Below are positions 1 to 11,717 of a DNA stretch of 64,000 bases, one piece after another (the first letter of the stretch is position 1; the number at the start of each line of letters is the position of its first letter). The stretch spans positions 146,588,288 to 146,652,287 of the forward strand of contig NC_089219.1 in the NCBI RefSeq assembly GCF_963924675.1, written 5' to 3'. Source of the stretch: Phocoena phocoena (Eukaryota; Chordata; Mammalia; Artiodactyla; Phocoenidae). The notes under the pieces were generated by a model. That model worked only from the letters and a program-made list of their open reading frames with translations, was not told the origin of the DNA and did not search any database. The translations under genes and the position numbers were made by a program.

Positions 1-270
1 TCTTTCTCCTGTCACTTTGGGACTACATATGTTGATTTTTTGTCATGTCTTACAAGTCTGTTTTATAATTTTCTTTGTTTTCCAATCTTTTTATCTCTTT
101 TTTAATCTGTATGGTTTCTTCTGTCCTATTTTTCAGTTCACTAATGATCTCTATGGTTGTGTCTAATTTGTTGTTAATCCTATATGTTATTTATTTCTGA
201 AATTTTATTCTTAATTTCTAAGATTGCTACTTGATTTACTTTTATATATCTCAGATCTCTATGTTGTAGT
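1..270 (-). mobile_element. Possible ancient L1 relic
   Basis: This T-rich stretch resembles the antisense strand of the ORF1-proximal region of old mammalian L1 (L1M/HAL1-like), with phrases similar to those in the clearer relics near 5.4 and 20.5 kb. No ends or target-site duplication are visible, so the assignment is weak. Confidence 0.3.
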
Positions 271-3036
271 CTTTAACCTAGGGAATAGTCATTCAGAGGT
301 CTTGGCTTGAAAACTGGCATATTGTCTAGGATTCCTTCTCCATTTCAGGCTCTGAACTCCTGTTTTTGTATGTTGAGCTTCAAGAGACTGCCCAAATCTC
401 CAGTTACCTTTTAAACACCTTAACAACTGTGAGGTGTTTTTTATTTTTCTTTTTACTGCAACTGTTCCTCTTCCTTCCCCCATTATCTAGAGACTTAGGA
501 TTCAGAATAGTCCTTGAGGCAAAATCCTTGCAGAATGTCATACTCATTTCTCTGTGATTACACTCTCTATGGGATCCTGGCTGTTCAAGTCTTAGCTACT
601 CCACTTGTCTGAATTCCAACTTTGGTCTTTCCATCCCCATGTGATTGTTAAAAGCTCTTGGCCACTGCTCTTTGCTGTGCCTCTATCTCCTAGCTATAAA
701 ATGGAAGAGGCCTTCAGAGGAAAAACTGGTGGAGTACGTCATTTATTCCAGTTTATTTCCCTTTCCTCTATGATCTTGACTTCTTGGGCCTGGCTACCTT
801 GGTTGCTCTTCAATGTCTTCAAATAACTGACTTATTTTTGTGTTTTATCTACGTTTATAGTTGTCCTTGATGGGAGTGTTAATTTGAGAAGAGCTTCTCT
901 TAAGAAGCTTAACTTTAGACTTAAAAACTGGAAGTCTAAAGCCTATGCAGCCTTTTAATGTTAAAAGAACCATACCATTTCCAATTACTATTTATTAGAC
1001 TCTTTAAGATTTTTAGTATCTTCTGTTACACCAAATAGCAGATGGCTTTCAAAGTTGTTCTCTCCTTGTGAGATAATCATATAAATGTTCATTATATATC
1101 TATCTATCTCTTCTATTACATCTATCCCAACAGAAGAGTCTTTGAATAGCAACAAAACAAAAGGGGCCAAATACGTTAGCTGAGCGGGAGAAATACAGTT
1201 CTTTCTTAAGTAAATCATGATGAATCAAATCCTTGCCTTTTTCCCATTTAGAATCAGGGTAGTGGCCTATAGTAGTGCCTTTTTGTTCTTGAAATAACTT
1301 TCTTTGGTCCTACTTTCTATAGCCCTCAGGTAGTAGCTTATCATAGTAGTGACTTTCCAAAAGGCAACTGATACATCTTGCATTTGCCAGTAGACTATAT
1401 TCATCATAATTTTAAACTCTTTTTGTGATTTGGCATCCATATAGTTATCCACGATTCCTCAACTGAATGCCTGTCTTGTTTCAGGCACTGAGCATACAAA
1501 TGGTGAATAGACACATGGCTGTTCTAGTCTGTGACAAAAATGACATGCCTCAGGGGTCTGAAACAGGTAGAACTTAACCACTCTTATTCTTGAATACTGC
1601 CATGCTGTTGCACTGTCTTGAGTTATAGTTGATCTGTTTTCTCCATCACTGATGCCTTTGAAACTGTGAGGTTTGTAGGGCTGTTTCCACATTGCATGCT
1701 GTCATTCTCTTTTTGGTGGCGATAATGTTTTTTTTTTCTTTCTTGTTGCATCTCTCTTCTCCATGGTAACTTCTTGAAGCTGCCAGAATGATATAACTTT
1801 TTTTCTTTTCTTTTTTTTTCAGCTACTTCTGCATGGTTGCCAATGGAAACCAGATAAGTAAGTATTAAGTGTAATATTAATTTAAATATTCTGTGTCTAG
1901 ATAGAGATAAAGTGCATGACTTTTATGACATCTATTTCAAACTAGCTTCAGGCACTTTATGCATTTACTTTAAGCCTTTTGTCGGGCTGTTCCAGAGTGG
2001 GGGTTCCTGGAAGTCTGAGTACCAGATAAATAGGGTGATATGTATGAAGAGAAAGTCCAGACAATGTAGTTCGGGAGACTGGGGGGGAAGACAAGCACTA
2101 TGGCATATTTTAGATGGTCCTAATTGAAAAAATACTATAATATGAATGAATAAGGACAGACCTAAGGGTAATTTTTAACTCATTCTTGGCAGCTTCTGCT
2201 TTTAGTTCCCAAGTGGTAAAGAACTAGTGGGAAAGAAAGGCCACTCACTGGATAAAGTCAGCAAACTTCATCCTGTTCAACTTTTCTCTTCAATGAGCTG
2301 ATCAGTCCACTTTCAGCTTCCTAAATGCCCACTGACCTTAATTCTGTAGTTTTAATCTGCTCTCTCACTTTGTGACAGTTATCAACTAGTTTCTTCTCCA
2401 AACCCACCATTCTATTCCCTGCTTTGTGTTCTTGGGCCCTGCAAACTACAGTTTTTGCTTTACCAGCTGACCCACTCCACCTTAGGCTTTGATAATAGGG
2501 GATGCTAGAGGAAAGCTATAAGTCTGGAGGAAAAAGAAACTTCCTCCTTCCTGTTTATGATCATTGTCACCAAGCAGTGATTCTTCACCTTAAAAGTGAC
2601 AGCCCTAAGAGCAGTACTTGCTTCTCTTAATGATTATCTTTGTGAAAACTTAGCTTCCATGTTTGCCTTTTCAGTGTCCTACAAATGACTAACAACTATT
2701 TAAGTTAAATTCTCTCTGTTGAATAATTTGTATAGTTTCTCTCTTTTGAATTGGACCCTGACTGATGCATATGTGCCATCTTTTTTCTTCCCTAAGAAGT
2801 ACCATAGGTTTATGGCACACTGAAGGTATATAGAAGATGGCCAATATTCATATCAATGGGGCTCCATACCTCCTGGATTCCAGGTGAGGAGCATATACAG
2901 TTACATAAAGCTTTCCTTATCAGACAGGAACAAGGTAGTATATAATCACTGATTTCTATAGCACGGAATTTTCTCATAATAAATTCAGCCCAACACAGAA
3001 AACTGATGACAACATGGCAAATGAGGTTTGTTACAA
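271..3036. other. Non-repetitive intergenic DNA, no feature recognised
   Basis: Only short chance reading frames without recognisable domains are present. Small poly-T and poly-pyrimidine tracts occur near 1725-1820. I see no exon-like conserved frame, RNA gene or clear repeat; parts may be repeats too old to recognise by eye. Confidence 0.5.
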
Positions 3037-3202
3037 CCCACTGAGCTTTCCAGATGCGCAGGCTCAGCGGCCATGGCTCACGGGCCCAGCCGCTCCGCGG
3101 CATGTGGGATCTTCCTGGACCGGGGCACGAGCCCGTGTCCCCTGCATCGGCACGCGGACTCTCAACCACTGCGCCACCAGGGAAGCCCCCCACTGAGCTT
3201 TC
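3037..3202 (-). mobile_element. CHR-type tRNA-derived SINE, 3'-truncated and tailless, with 14-bp TSD
   Basis: The body spans about 3051-3188 on the minus strand: the complement of the GGGCTTCCCTGGTGGCGCAG head lies at the right end, followed by the B-box region and the GGGCCCGTGAGCCATGGCCGCTGAG-type body. It stops before the usual tail region, so the last third of the SINE and its A-tail are missing. An exact 14-bp direct repeat CCCACTGAGCTTTC flanks it at 3037-3050 and 3189-3202, so the truncated form itself was inserted rather than trimmed later. Confidence 0.85.
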
Positions 3203-3829
3203 TTTTTTGGTTCTTGAAGATAATGGAGTGCTCCAAATGGATGAGGCTTGGAAACTCAGTTGAAGTCAGCTGTAGTTCTGGCTTTCACAGTAGTTTATAC
3301 TTAGCACTTGTCATAATGTGTTATTAAATAATTATTTGAGTAATTTTTAAATGTTTATCCAACTGGGCTGCTTCTTAAGGGCAGAGACTATGTCTGTTTT
3401 GTTCCTTTCCATATTTCAAATTCATAGCACAGTGGCTGGCAGAAAGGTGGTCAAAAAATACTTGTCAAATGGGAAGCAGAAGGAAAAAAGATAATTTAAA
3501 GTCTAAAGCTCACAGGGGACATATTGTACAACATGTTCCTTTTTGAGAGTCACTAACTTGTCCATACGCCTAGGACATCATTTTTCTGTAAACTTCTTTG
3601 CCTATTGTTTAAGGATATCACCAACCAGGGATAGAATTTAGGGAGTGAGTTGGTACGTATTGGTTGTCATTCTACTTTTTTTTCCTGGTAATATTTTATA
3701 AAGGAGGACAATAAGTTTTCTGGTCCCTGAAAAATAGTAGACCTGAAAACCTTTCTGCTAAAAACATCTAGAAGTATTGGATAACAGCTAACAAGCATGG
3801 TTTTAAATACATTTCTGAGTTGGGCCTTG
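3203..3829. other. Intergenic DNA, no feature recognised
   Basis: AT-rich sequence without long frames or recognisable repeats. Confidence 0.4.
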
Positions 3830-4742
3830 ATTTTTTATCTACTCTGATATTTCCTCTCCCCTTCCCCATTTTTGAAGTGTTTAGTCCATTAACATTTAAT
3901 GTAATGATTGATATGGTTTAAGTATGGTGTTTTATTATTTATTTTCTATTTGTCTCCTCTGTTTTGTTTGTTTGTTTTGCTATTTCCTCACTTTCAACCC
4001 TCTTTGAATTATTTGAATAATTTTTTGAATTCTACCTTTATTTATCTACTAGCTTTTTAACTATATTTTGCATTAATTTCTAGTTGTTCACTCCAGAGGT
4101 TATAATACATAGCATTAGCTTTTCACAGTCTGTTTGGATTTAATGTATCATGTCACACACACAAAAAAATGTATAAATTTCCATTTGTATAGTTCCATTT
4201 AACCCTCTATCTGCCATTCCTTTATGTTCTGGTTGTCATGTGTATTACATCCATACATGTTATAAACCCCAAAAGATAATGCTAAAATTTTTTGCTTTAA
4301 ACAATCATGTTTATTTTAAATAAATTATAGGAAAAATAGACGTATATATTTATCGGGTATTTACCATTTCTGATAGTCCTAATTCATTCCTGAAGATCTA
4401 AGCTTTCCTTTGGAGTCATTTCTCTTCAGTCTGATGAAATCCCTTTAGCATTTCTTCTTTAGTGCACATCTGGTGGTAGTGAAATCTCTTAGTTTAACTT
4501 TACTTGGAAATGTTTTTAGTTTTCTTTAATTCTCATAGGAGATTTTTGTTAGATACAGCATGGTAAATCAATAGTTTCATTCTTTAAGCACTTGAAAAAT
4601 ATTGCTCACTGTTTTCTGGCCCTCATATTTTCTGGAAAAGTTCAAAATCATTGAATACTTTTCCTCTTGTGTGTAATGTATTGGGGTTTTTTTGGTTATT
4701 TTTCCTGGCTGTTTTCAGAATTTCCTCTTTATCTTTGGTTTC
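3830..4742 (-). mobile_element. Ancient L1 relic, part 1
   Basis: The sequence reads as a decayed antisense L1: a GTTTAGTCCATTAACATTTA-like phrase near 3880 matches the ORF2-start/inter-ORF region also seen in the young L1 copies (about 10196 and 61309), followed by ORF1-proximal sequence. It is interrupted by the LTR at 4748-5321 and resumes on the other side. Confidence 0.6.
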
Positions 4743-4747
4743 AGCAG

Positions 4748-5321
4748 TGCATTGGTTACCTATTGCTGTGTAGCAAATTATTTCAAAACTTACCAGCTAA
4801 AACAATACACACTTACTATCTCACAGTTTCTATGGGTCAGGAATCCAGAATTTGGGCACAACTTTCTGAGTCTCTCACACATTTCAGTCTTCTCAGGTTT
4901 GACTGTGAGGAACCTGCACATAGTTCACTCATGTGATTGTTGCCAACATTCAGTTCCTTATGGGCTGTTGGCCAGATGACTCGGTTTCTCATGAACTATT
5001 GTCCAGAGGCTTCCCTCAGTTCTTTGCCACATGGTCCTCTCCATACAGCACCTCACAACATGGCAGCTTGTCTCATGAAAGCAAGCAAGGGGGGGAGAGA
5101 GAGAGAGTGAAAGACAGAGACAGAGAGACACACAGAGAGAGTGCTACCAAGAGTTATAATTTTTGTTACCTAATCATGGAAGTGACATCGCATAGCTTTT
5201 CTGTATTCTATTCATCAAAAGAAAGTCACAAGATTCAGCTCACACTCATGGGGAGGGATTACACAAAGGAATAAATACAAGGAGGTTGGGGTCATTGGGA
5301 ACCATGTCAGAAACTACCACA
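4748..5321 (-). mobile_element. Old solo LTR (MaLR/ERVL-like) with exact 5-bp TSD
   Basis: The 574-bp unit starts TG and ends CA and is flanked by exact 5-bp repeats AGCAG at 4743-4747 and 5322-5326. Removing it rejoins the surrounding ancient L1 (TTTCAGCAG then TTAGGCTATGATATG), which validates both ends. The internal text resembles the LTR at 15811-16215 in layout (a TTACCTATTGCTGTGTAGCA-like start). Family name is uncertain; 5-bp TSDs fit ERVL/MaLR elements. It contains a GA microsatellite. Confidence 0.75.
5088..5145. repeat. GA-rich microsatellite
   Basis: Impure (GA)n tract of about 58 bp inside the LTR at 4748-5321. Confidence 0.8.
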
Positions 5322-5326
5322 AGCAG

Positions 5327-5640
5327 TTAGGCTATGATATGTCTAGACATGATTTTCTTTGTGTTTATCCTGACAGACCTTTTGGTTTTGTCCCTCAGAT
5401 TCCTAAGGCTCTGTTAATTTTTTGATAATTTTCCCTCTGTTTTCAGATTGGATATTTCCAATTGGATATTTTCTGGCGGTAATTAGAGGAGAGGGTTGAA
5501 ATTAACCAACCCTTTCTATTCTCATCTTTGTTCTGCTATTAAGTCTACCCATGAATTTTTTAATTGCAGATATTATATTTTTCAGTTCTAAGATTCCCAT
5601 TCAAAATATGCAACCATGTTATAACCCTTATTAGGCATTC
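5327..5640 (-). mobile_element. Ancient L1 relic, part 2
   Basis: Continuation of the relic that ends at 4742: the phrases about TTTATCCTGACAG and the following T-rich pyrimidine text correspond to those at 20310-20600, another old L1 copy. The right end is not definable. Confidence 0.55.
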
Positions 5641-5936
5641 TTCCTAATTTTTTAGTATAATAGTAGCCTCAAAAGATGGAAGTCATCCGACCTCCCACAA
5701 CCTCTGGAAAGACTGCTGCTTAGAAGCAGCAACAAATGTTTGCTGATTTGAATTTAATTGTAACAAAGCAAGTGAAAGCAACATCAAGCCATAGAAAGCC
5801 CAGGAAGGAAGCAAGAAACAAAAGGTAACATTATTGACTAGTTTTGGGAAGTCAGGCACACTAATAAGTTTGATTAGTAGAGTACAAAAAAGGAGGGTAT
5901 GTCTTAACTCACAGACAAGGAAGGTTTTAAATTTGT

Positions 5937-6025
5937 GTGGCAGACTGTAAGGTCACTCCATGACCTCTGTCTCCTGGTGTCCACACCTTTGTGTAATCCC
6001 TTCCCCTTGAGTGTAGACAAGATTT
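5937..6025 (+). mobile_element. Old LTR-like repeat, left part (target of L1 A)
   Basis: The left segment of an old repeat split by L1 element A. It contains the GTGTAATCCCTTCCCCTTGA phrase and joins, across the L1, to 14846-15449, which ends with a typical TTAATACA terminus. The layout suggests a MaLR-type LTR, but no flanking 5-bp TSD is convincing. Confidence 0.5.
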
Positions 6026-6038
6026 ATGACTTGCTTCT
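6026..6038. repeat. Target-site duplication of L1 A, left copy
   Basis: ATGACTTGCTTCT, identical to 14833-14845. Joining the copies restores an uninterrupted old repeat. The implied nick is TTCT/AA, close to the known L1 endonuclease preference TTTT/AA. Confidence 0.95.
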
Positions 6039-6068
6039 TTTTTTTTTTTTTTTTTTTTTTTTAACATC

Positions 6069-6074
6069 TTTATT
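6069..6074 (-). terminator. L1 A polyadenylation signal
   Basis: AATAAA on the minus strand, 6 nt before the poly(A) tail that starts at 6062. The same CAATAAAGATGTT ending is present in C (about 25328) and slightly changed in D and F. Confidence 0.85.
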
Positions 6075-6157
6075 GGGGTATAATTGCTTTACAATGGTGT
6101 GTTAGTTTCTGATTTATAACAAAGTGAATCAGCTATACATATACATGTGCTCCCATG

Positions 6158-6216
6158 TGTCTTCCCTCCTGCATCTCCCTCCCTCCCACTCTCCCCCTCC
6201 CACCCCTCCAGGCTGT
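6158..6216 (-). promoter_or_regulatory. G-rich polypurine tract in L1 A 3' UTR
   Basis: The plus strand is a run of CCC/CCTCC blocks; on the L1 sense strand it gives many GGG/GGAGGG blocks able to form a G-quadruplex. Polypurine tracts of this type are known in mammalian L1 3' UTRs. Related tracts occur near 25425-25470, 43480-43515 and 57285-57330. Confidence 0.6.
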
Positions 6217-6428
6217 CCCAAAGCCCCGAGCTAATATCCCTGTGCCTTGCGGCTGCTTCCCCCCAGCTATCCACCCCACCACGTTTGTTAGTGTGTATAT
6301 GTCCATGACTCTCTCTCGCCCTGTCAAAACTCACCCTTCCCCCTCCCCATATCCCCAAGTCCGCTCTCCAGTAGGTCTGCGCCTCCATTCCTGCTTTATC
6401 CCTAGGTTCTTCATGACATTTTTTCCCC

Positions 6429-9400
6429 TCAAATTCCATATATATGTGTTAGCATACGGTATCTGTCTTTGTCTTTCTGACTTACTTCACTCTGTATGAC
6501 AGACTCTAGGTCTATCCATCTCATTACAAATATCTCAATTTCATTTCTTTTTAAGGCTGAGTAATATTCCATTGTGTATATGTGCCACATCTTCTTTATC
6601 CATTCGTCCGATGATGGGCGCTTAGGTTCTTTCCATCTCCGGGCTATTGTAAATAGAGCTGCAATGAACATTTTGGTACATGACTCCTTTTGAATTTTGG
6701 TTTTCTCAGGGTATATGCCCAGTAGTGGGATTGCTGGGTCATATGGTAATTCTATTTGTAGTTTTTTAAGGAACCTCCATACTGTTCTCCATAGTGGCTG
6801 AACCAATTCACATTCCCACCAGCAGTGCAAGAGTGTCCCCTTTTCTCCACACCCTCTCCAGCATTTATTGTTTCTAGATTTTTTGATGATGGCCATTCTG
6901 ACTGGTGTGAGATGATATCTCATTGTAGTTTTGATTTGCATTTCTCTAATGATTAATGAGGTTGAGCATTCTTTCATGTGTTTGTTGGCATTCTGTATAT
7001 CTTCTTTGGAGAAATGTCTGTTTAGGTCTTCTGCCCATTTTTGGATGGGGTTGTTTGTTTTTTTGTTATTGAGCTGCATGAGCTGCTTGTAAATTTTGGA
7101 GATTAATCCTTTGTCAGTTGCTTCATTTGCAAATGTTTTCTCCCATTCTGAGGGTTGTCTTTTGGTCTTGATTATGGTTTCCTTTGCTGTGCAAAAGCTT
7201 TGAAGTTTCATTAGGTCCCATTTGTTTATTTTTGTTTTTATTTCCATTACTCTAGGAGGTGGGTCAGAAAGGATCTTGCTGTGATTTATGTCATAGAGTG
7301 TTCTTCCTATGTTTTCCTCTAAGAGTTTGATAGTTTCTGGCCTTACATTTAGGTCTTTAATCCATTTTGAGCTTATTTTTGTGTATGGTGTTAGGGAGTG
7401 ATCTAATCTCATACTTTTACATGTACCTGTCCAGTTTTCCCAGCACCATTTATTGAAGAGGCTGTCCTTTCTCCACTGTACATTCCTGCCTCCTTTATCA
7501 AAGATAAGGTGTCCATATGTGCATGGGTTTATCTCTGGGCTTTCTATCCTGTTCCACTGATCTATCTTTCTGTTTTTGTGCCAGTACCATACTGTCTTGA
7601 TTACTGTTGCTTTGTAGTATAGTCTGAAGTCAGGGAGCCTGATTCCTCCAGCTCCTTTTTTCGTTCTCAAAATTGCTTTGGCTATTCGGGGTCTTTTGTG
7701 TTTCCATACAAATTGCGAAATTTTTTGTTCTAGTTCTGTGAAAAATGCCAGTGGTAGTTTAATAGGGATTGCATTGAATCTGTAGATTGCTTTGGGTAGT
7801 AGAGTCATTTTCACAATGTTGATTCTTCCCATCCAAGAACATGGTATATCTCTCCATCTATTTGTATCATCTTTAATTTCTTTCATCAGTGTCTTATAAT
7901 TTTCTGCATACAGGTCTTTCGTATCCTTAGGTAGGTTTATTCCTAGATATTTTATTCGTTTTGTTGCAATGGTAAATGGGAGTGTTTTCTTGATTTCACT
8001 TTCAGATTTTTCATCATTAGTATATAGGAATGCCAGAGATTTCTGTGCATTAATTTTGTATCCTGCTACTTTACCAAATTCATTGATTAGCTCTAGTAGT
8101 TTTCTGGTAGCATCTTTAGGATTCTCTATGTATAGTATCATGTCATCTGCAAACAGTGACAGCTTTACTTCTTCTTTTCCGATGTGGATTCCTTTTATTT
8201 CCTTTTCTTCTCTGATTGCTGTGGCTAAAACTTCCAAAACTATGTTGAATAAGAGTGGTGAGAGTGGGCAACCTTGTCTTGTTCCTGATCTTAGTGGAAA
8301 TGCTTTCAGTTTTTCACCATTGAGGATGATGTTTGCTGTGGGCTTGTCATATATGGCCTTTATTATGTTGAGGAAAGTTCCCTCTATGCCCACTTTCTGG
8401 AGGGTTTTTATCATAAATGGGTGTTGAATTTTGTCAAAAGCTTTCTCTGCATCTATTGAGATGATCATATGGTTTTTCTCCTTCAATTTGTTAATATGGT
8501 TTATCACATTGATAGATTTGCGTATATTGAAGAATCCTTGCATTCCTGGAATAAACCCCACTTGATCATGGTGTATGATCCTTTTAATGTGCTGTTGGAT
8601 TCTGTTTGCTAGTATTTTGTTGAGGATTTTTGCATCTATGTTCATCAGTGATATTGGCCTGTAGTTTTCTTTCTTTGTGACATCCTTGTCTGGTTTTGGT
8701 ATCAAGGTGATGGTGGCCTCGTAGAAGGAATTTGGGAGTGTTCCTCCCTCTGCTATATTTTGGAAGAGTTCGAGAAGGATAGGTGTTAGCTCTTCTCTAA
8801 ACGTTTGATAGAATTCACCTGTGAAGCCATCTGGTCCTGGGCTTTTGTTTGTTGGAAGATTTTTAATCACACTTTCAATTTCAGTGCTTGTGATTGGTCT
8901 GTTCATATTTTCTATTTCTTCCTGATTCAGTCTTGGCAGGTTGTGCATTTCTAAGAATTTGTCCATTTCTTCCAGATTGTCCATTTTATTGGCATAGAGT
9001 TGCTTGTAGTAATCTCTCATGATTTTTTTTATTTCTGCAGTGTCAGTTGTTATTTCTCCTTTCTCATTTCTAATTCTATTGATTTGAGTCTTCTCCCTTT
9101 TTTTCTTGATGAGTCTAGCTAGTGGTTTATCTATTTTGTTTATCTTCTCAAAGAACCAGCTTTTAGTTTTATTGATCTTTGCTATCGTTTCCTTCATTTC
9201 TTTTTCATTTATTTCTGATCTGATTTTTATGATTTCTTTCCTTCTGTTAGCTTTGGGGCTTTTTTGTTCTTCTTTCTCTAATTGCTTGAGGTGCAAGGTT
9301 AGGTTGTTTATTCGAGATGTTTCCTGCTTCTTAAGGTGGGCTTGTATTGCTATAAACTTCCCCCTTAGAACTGCTTTTGCTGCATCCCATAGGTTTTGGG

Positions 9401-10247
9401 TCGTTGTGTCTCCATTGTCATTTGTTTCTAGGTATTTTTTTATTTCCTCTTTAATTTCTTCAGTGATCACTTCATTATTAAGTAGTGTATTGTTTAGCCT
9501 CCATGTGCTTGTATATTTTACAGATCTTTTCCTGTAATTGATATCTAGTCTCATGGCGTTGTGGTCAGAAAAGATACTTGATACAATTTCAATTTTCTTA
9601 AATTTACCAAGGCTTGATTTGTGACCCAAGATATGATCTATCCTGGAGAATGTTCCATGAGCACTTGAGAAAAATGTGTAATCTGTTGTTTTTGGATGGA
9701 GTGTCCTATAAATATCAATTAAGTCCATCTTGTTTAATGTATCATTTAAAGCTTGTGTTTCCTTATTTATTTTCATTTTGGATGATCTGTCCATGGGTGA
9801 AAGTGGGGTGTTAAAGTCCCCTACTATGAATGTGTTACTGTCTATTTCCCCTTTTATGGCTGTTAGTATTTGCCTTACGTATTGAGGTGCTCCTATGTTG
9901 GGTGCATAAATATTTACAATTGTTATATCTTCTTCTTGGATCGATCCCTTGATCATTATGTAGTGTCCTTCTTTATCCCTTTTAATAGTCCTTATTTTAA
10001 AGTCTATTTTGTCTGATATGAGAATTGCTACTCCAGCTTTCTTTTGGTTTCCATTTGCATGGAATATCTTTTTCCATCCCCTTACTTTCAGTCTGTATGT
10101 GTCTCTAGGTCTGAAGTGGGTCTCTTGTAGACAGCATATATAAGGGTCTTGTTTTTGTATCCATTCAGCCAATCTGTGTCTTTTGGTGGGAGCATTTAGT
10201 CCATTTACATTTAAGGTAATTATCGATATGTATGTTCCTATTCCCAT
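6429..10247 (-). CDS. L1 ORF2 protein: endonuclease and reverse transcriptase, intact
   Basis: A 1272-residue open frame, close to the 1275 residues of human ORF2p. It nicks target DNA and reverse-transcribes L1 RNA at the nick (target-primed reverse transcription). N-terminal APE-type endonuclease: N13, E42, Y114 (in IYAPN), D144 and N146 (in GDFNTP), D204 (SRIDHILG) and H229 (SDHNAM) all match human catalytic positions with an offset of one. Reverse transcriptase: the catalytic FADD box is at residues 699-702, with [14 protein letters not shown] upstream. C-terminal Cys/His cluster: C1129, C1133, H1141, C1146. The start at MGIGTYISI is the expected one, 55 bp after the ORF1 stop, so translation would depend on reinitiation or a similar unconventional mechanism. 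No stop or frameshift is present, unlike in C, D, F and O. Confidence 0.95.
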   Translation of the reverse strand: MGIGTYISIITLNVNGLNAPTKRHRLAEWIQKQDPYICCLQETHFRPRDTYRLKVRGWKKIFHANGNQKKAGVAILISDKIDFKIRTIKRDKEGHYIMIKGSIQEEDITIVNIYAPNIGAPQYVRQILTAIKGEIDSNTFIVGDFNTPLSPMDRSSKMKINKETQALNDTLNKMDLIDIYRTLHPKTTDYTFFSSAHGTFSRIDHILGHKSSLGKFKKIEIVSSIFSDHNAMRLDINYRKRSVKYTSTWRLNNTLLNNEVITEEIKEEIKKYLETNDNGDTTTQNLWDAAKAVLRGKFIAIQAHLKKQETSRINNLTLHLKQLEKEEQKSPKANRRKEIIKIRSEINEKEMKETIAKINKTKSWFFEKINKIDKPLARLIKKKREKTQINRIRNEKGEITTDTAEIKKIMRDYYKQLYANKMDNLEEMDKFLEMHNLPRLNQEEIENMNRPITSTEIESVIKNLPTNKSPGPDGFTGEFYQTFREELTPILLELFQNIAEGGTLPNSFYEATITLIPKPDKDVTKKENYRPISLMNIDAKILNKILANRIQQHIKRIIHHDQVGFIPGMQGFFNIRKSINVINHINKLKEKNHMIISIDAEKAFDKIQHPFMIKTLQKVGIEGTFLNIIKAIYDKPTANIILNGEKLKAFPLRSGTRQGCPLSPLLFNIVLEVLATAIREEKEIKGIHIGKEEVKLSLFADDMILYIENPKDATRKLLELINEFGKVAGYKINAQKSLAFLYTNDEKSESEIKKTLPFTIATKRIKYLGINLPKDTKDLYAENYKTLMKEIKDDTNRWRDIPCSWMGRINIVKMTLLPKAIYRFNAIPIKLPLAFFTELEQKISQFVWKHKRPRIAKAILRTKKGAGGIRLPDFRLYYKATVIKTVWYWHKNRKIDQWNRIESPEINPCTYGHLIFDKGGRNVQWRKDSLFNKWCWENWTGTCKSMRLDHSLTPYTKISSKWIKDLNVRPETIKLLEENIGRTLYDINHSKILSDPPPRVMEIKTKINKWDLMKLQSFCTAKETIIKTKRQPSEWEKTFANEATDKGLISKIYKQLMQLNNKKTNNPIQKWAEDLNRHFSKEDIQNANKHMKECSTSLIIREMQIKTTMRYHLTPVRMAIIKKSRNNKCWRGCGEKGTLLHCWWECELVQPLWRTVWRFLKKLQIELPYDPAIPLLGIYPEKTKIQKESCTKMFIAALFTIARRWKEPKRPSSDEWIKKMWHIYTMEYYSALKRNEIEIFVMRWIDLESVIQSEVSQKDKDRYRMLTHIYGI

Positions 10248-10302
10248 TTTCTATATTGTTTTGGGTTCGTTATTATAGGTCGTTTCCTTCTTTTGCATTT
10301 AT

Positions 10303-11196
10303 CTAGAGGAGTTCCTTTAGCATTTGTTGTAAAGCTGGTTTGGTGGTGCTGAACTCTCTCAGCTTTTGCTTGTCTGTAAAGGTTTTAATTTCTCCATCAA
10401 ATCTGAATGAGATCCTTGCTGGGTAGAGTAGTCTTGGTTGCAGGTTTTTCTCCTTCATCACTTTCAGTATGTCCTGCCACTCCCTTCTGGCTTGTAGGGT
10501 TTCTGCTGAGAGATCAGCTGTTAACCTTATGGGGATTCCCTTGTGTGTTATTTGTTGTTTTTCCCTTGCTGCTTTTAATATGCTTTCTTTGTATTTAATT
10601 TTTGATAGTTTGATTAATATGTGTCTTGGCGTATTTCTCCTTGTATTTATCCTGTATGGGACTCTCTGTGCTTCCTGGACTTGATTAACTATTTCCTTTC
10701 CCATATTAGGGAAGTTTTCAAATATAATCTCTTCAAATATTTTCTCAGTCCCTTTCTTTTTTTCTTCTTCTTCTGGAACCCCTATAATTCGAATGTTGGT
10801 GCGTTTAATGTTGTCCCAGAGCTCTCTGAGACTGTCCTCAGTTCTTTTCATTCTTTTTTCTTTATTCTGCTCTGCAGTAGTTATTTCCACTACTTTATCT
10901 TCCAGGTCACTTATCCGTTCTTCTGCCTCAGTTATTCTGCTATTGATCCTATCTAGAGTACTTTTAATTTCATTTATTGCGTTGTTCATCGTTGCTTGTT
11001 TCATCTTTATGTCTTCTAGGTCCTTGTTAACTGTTTCTTGCATTTTGTCTATTCTACTTCCAAGATTTCGGATCATCCTTACTATCATTATTCTGAATTC
11101 TTTTTCAGGTAGATTGCCTATTTCCTCTTCATTTGTTAGGTCTGGTGGGTTTTTATCTTGCTCCTTCATCTGCTGTGTGTTTTTCTGTCTTCTCAT
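10303..11196 (-). CDS. L1 ORF1 protein: RNA-binding nucleic acid chaperone, intact
   Basis: 297 residues, shorter than the 338 of human ORF1p. ORF1p trimers coat L1 RNA in cis. Order of parts: a short basic N-terminus (MRRQKNTQQMKEQDKNPPDL); a coiled coil at about residues 35-118 with regular heptads ([33 protein letters not shown]); an RRM at about 125-215 starting near TNIRIIGVPEEEE; and a C-terminal domain at about 216-297 containing the family phrase AAREKQQITHKGIPIRLTAD and the FRFDGEIKTFTDKQKL region. The frame is uninterrupted. The ORF1 of D is 296 residues and nearly identical, which supports this start. Confidence 0.95.
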   Translation of the reverse strand: MRRQKNTQQMKEQDKNPPDLTNEEEIGNLPEKEFRIMIVRMIRNLGSRIDKMQETVNKDLEDIKMKQATMNNAINEIKSTLDRINSRITEAEERISDLEDKVVEITTAEQNKEKRMKRTEDSLRELWDNIKRTNIRIIGVPEEEEKKKGTEKIFEEIIFENFPNMGKEIVNQVQEAQRVPYRINTRRNTPRHILIKLSKIKYKESILKAAREKQQITHKGIPIRLTADLSAETLQARREWQDILKVMKEKNLQPRLLYPARISFRFDGEIKTFTDKQKLREFSTTKPALQQMLKELL

Positions 11197-11293
11197 TTTG
11201 CTTATCTTACTGTGTTTGGGGTCTCCTTTTTGCAGGCTGCACGCTCGTAGTTCCCGTTGCTTTTGATGTCTGTCTCCAGTGGCTAAGGTTGTT

Positions 11294-11503
11294 TCAGCGG
11301 GTTGTGTAGGCTTCCTGGTGGAGGGGACTAGTGCCTGTGTTGTGCTGGATGAGGCTCGGTCTTGTCTCTCTAGTGGGCAGATTCACGTCTGGTGGTGTGT
11401 TTTGGGGTGTCTGTGGCCTTGTTATGATTTTAGGCAGCCTCTCTGCTAATGGGTGGGGTTGTGTTCCTGTTTTGCTAGTTGTTTGGCATAGGTTGTCCAG
11501 CAC
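11294..11503 (-). CDS. Upstream ORF in L1 5' UTR, shared between copies
   Basis: A 69-codon sense-strand frame starting MLDNLCQTTSKTGTQPHPLA and ending 97 nt before the ORF1 start, in a different frame from ORF1. B (28917-29195, 92 codons) and D (62408-62689, 93 codons) have the same frame, with a longer N-terminus and the same end (SPLHQEAYTT + R or H), also 97 nt before ORF1. No known domain is visible. It may be a translated regulatory uORF or just uninterrupted low-stop sequence. Confidence 0.35.
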   Translation of the reverse strand: MLDNLCQTTSKTGTQPHPLAERLPKIITRPQTPQNTPPDVNLPTRETRPSLIQHNTGTSPLHQEAYTTR

Positions 11504-11717
11504 TGTGGCTTGCTGGTCGTTGAGTGAAGCTGGGTGCTGGTGTTAAGATGGAGGTCTCTGGGAGATGTCCACCGTTTAATATTATGTGGAGCTGGGAGGT
11601 CTCTTGTTGATCAGTTTCCTGAAGTTGGCTCTCCTACCTCAGAGGCAGAGCCCTGCCTCCTGGGCTGGAGCACCAAGAGCCTTTCATCCACACGGCTCAG
11701 AATAAAAGGGAGGAAAA

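Noticed and set aside
4748..5321. A complete endogenous retrovirus around the LTRs
   Set aside because: No gag, pol or env frame occurs near any of the LTRs; each has its own 5-bp TSD, so they are solo LTRs.
7969..8427. 152-codon plus-strand frame, also present near 45250 and 22798
   Set aside because: It is the reverse-strand shadow of the L1 reverse transcriptase ORF; it recurs because the L1 does.
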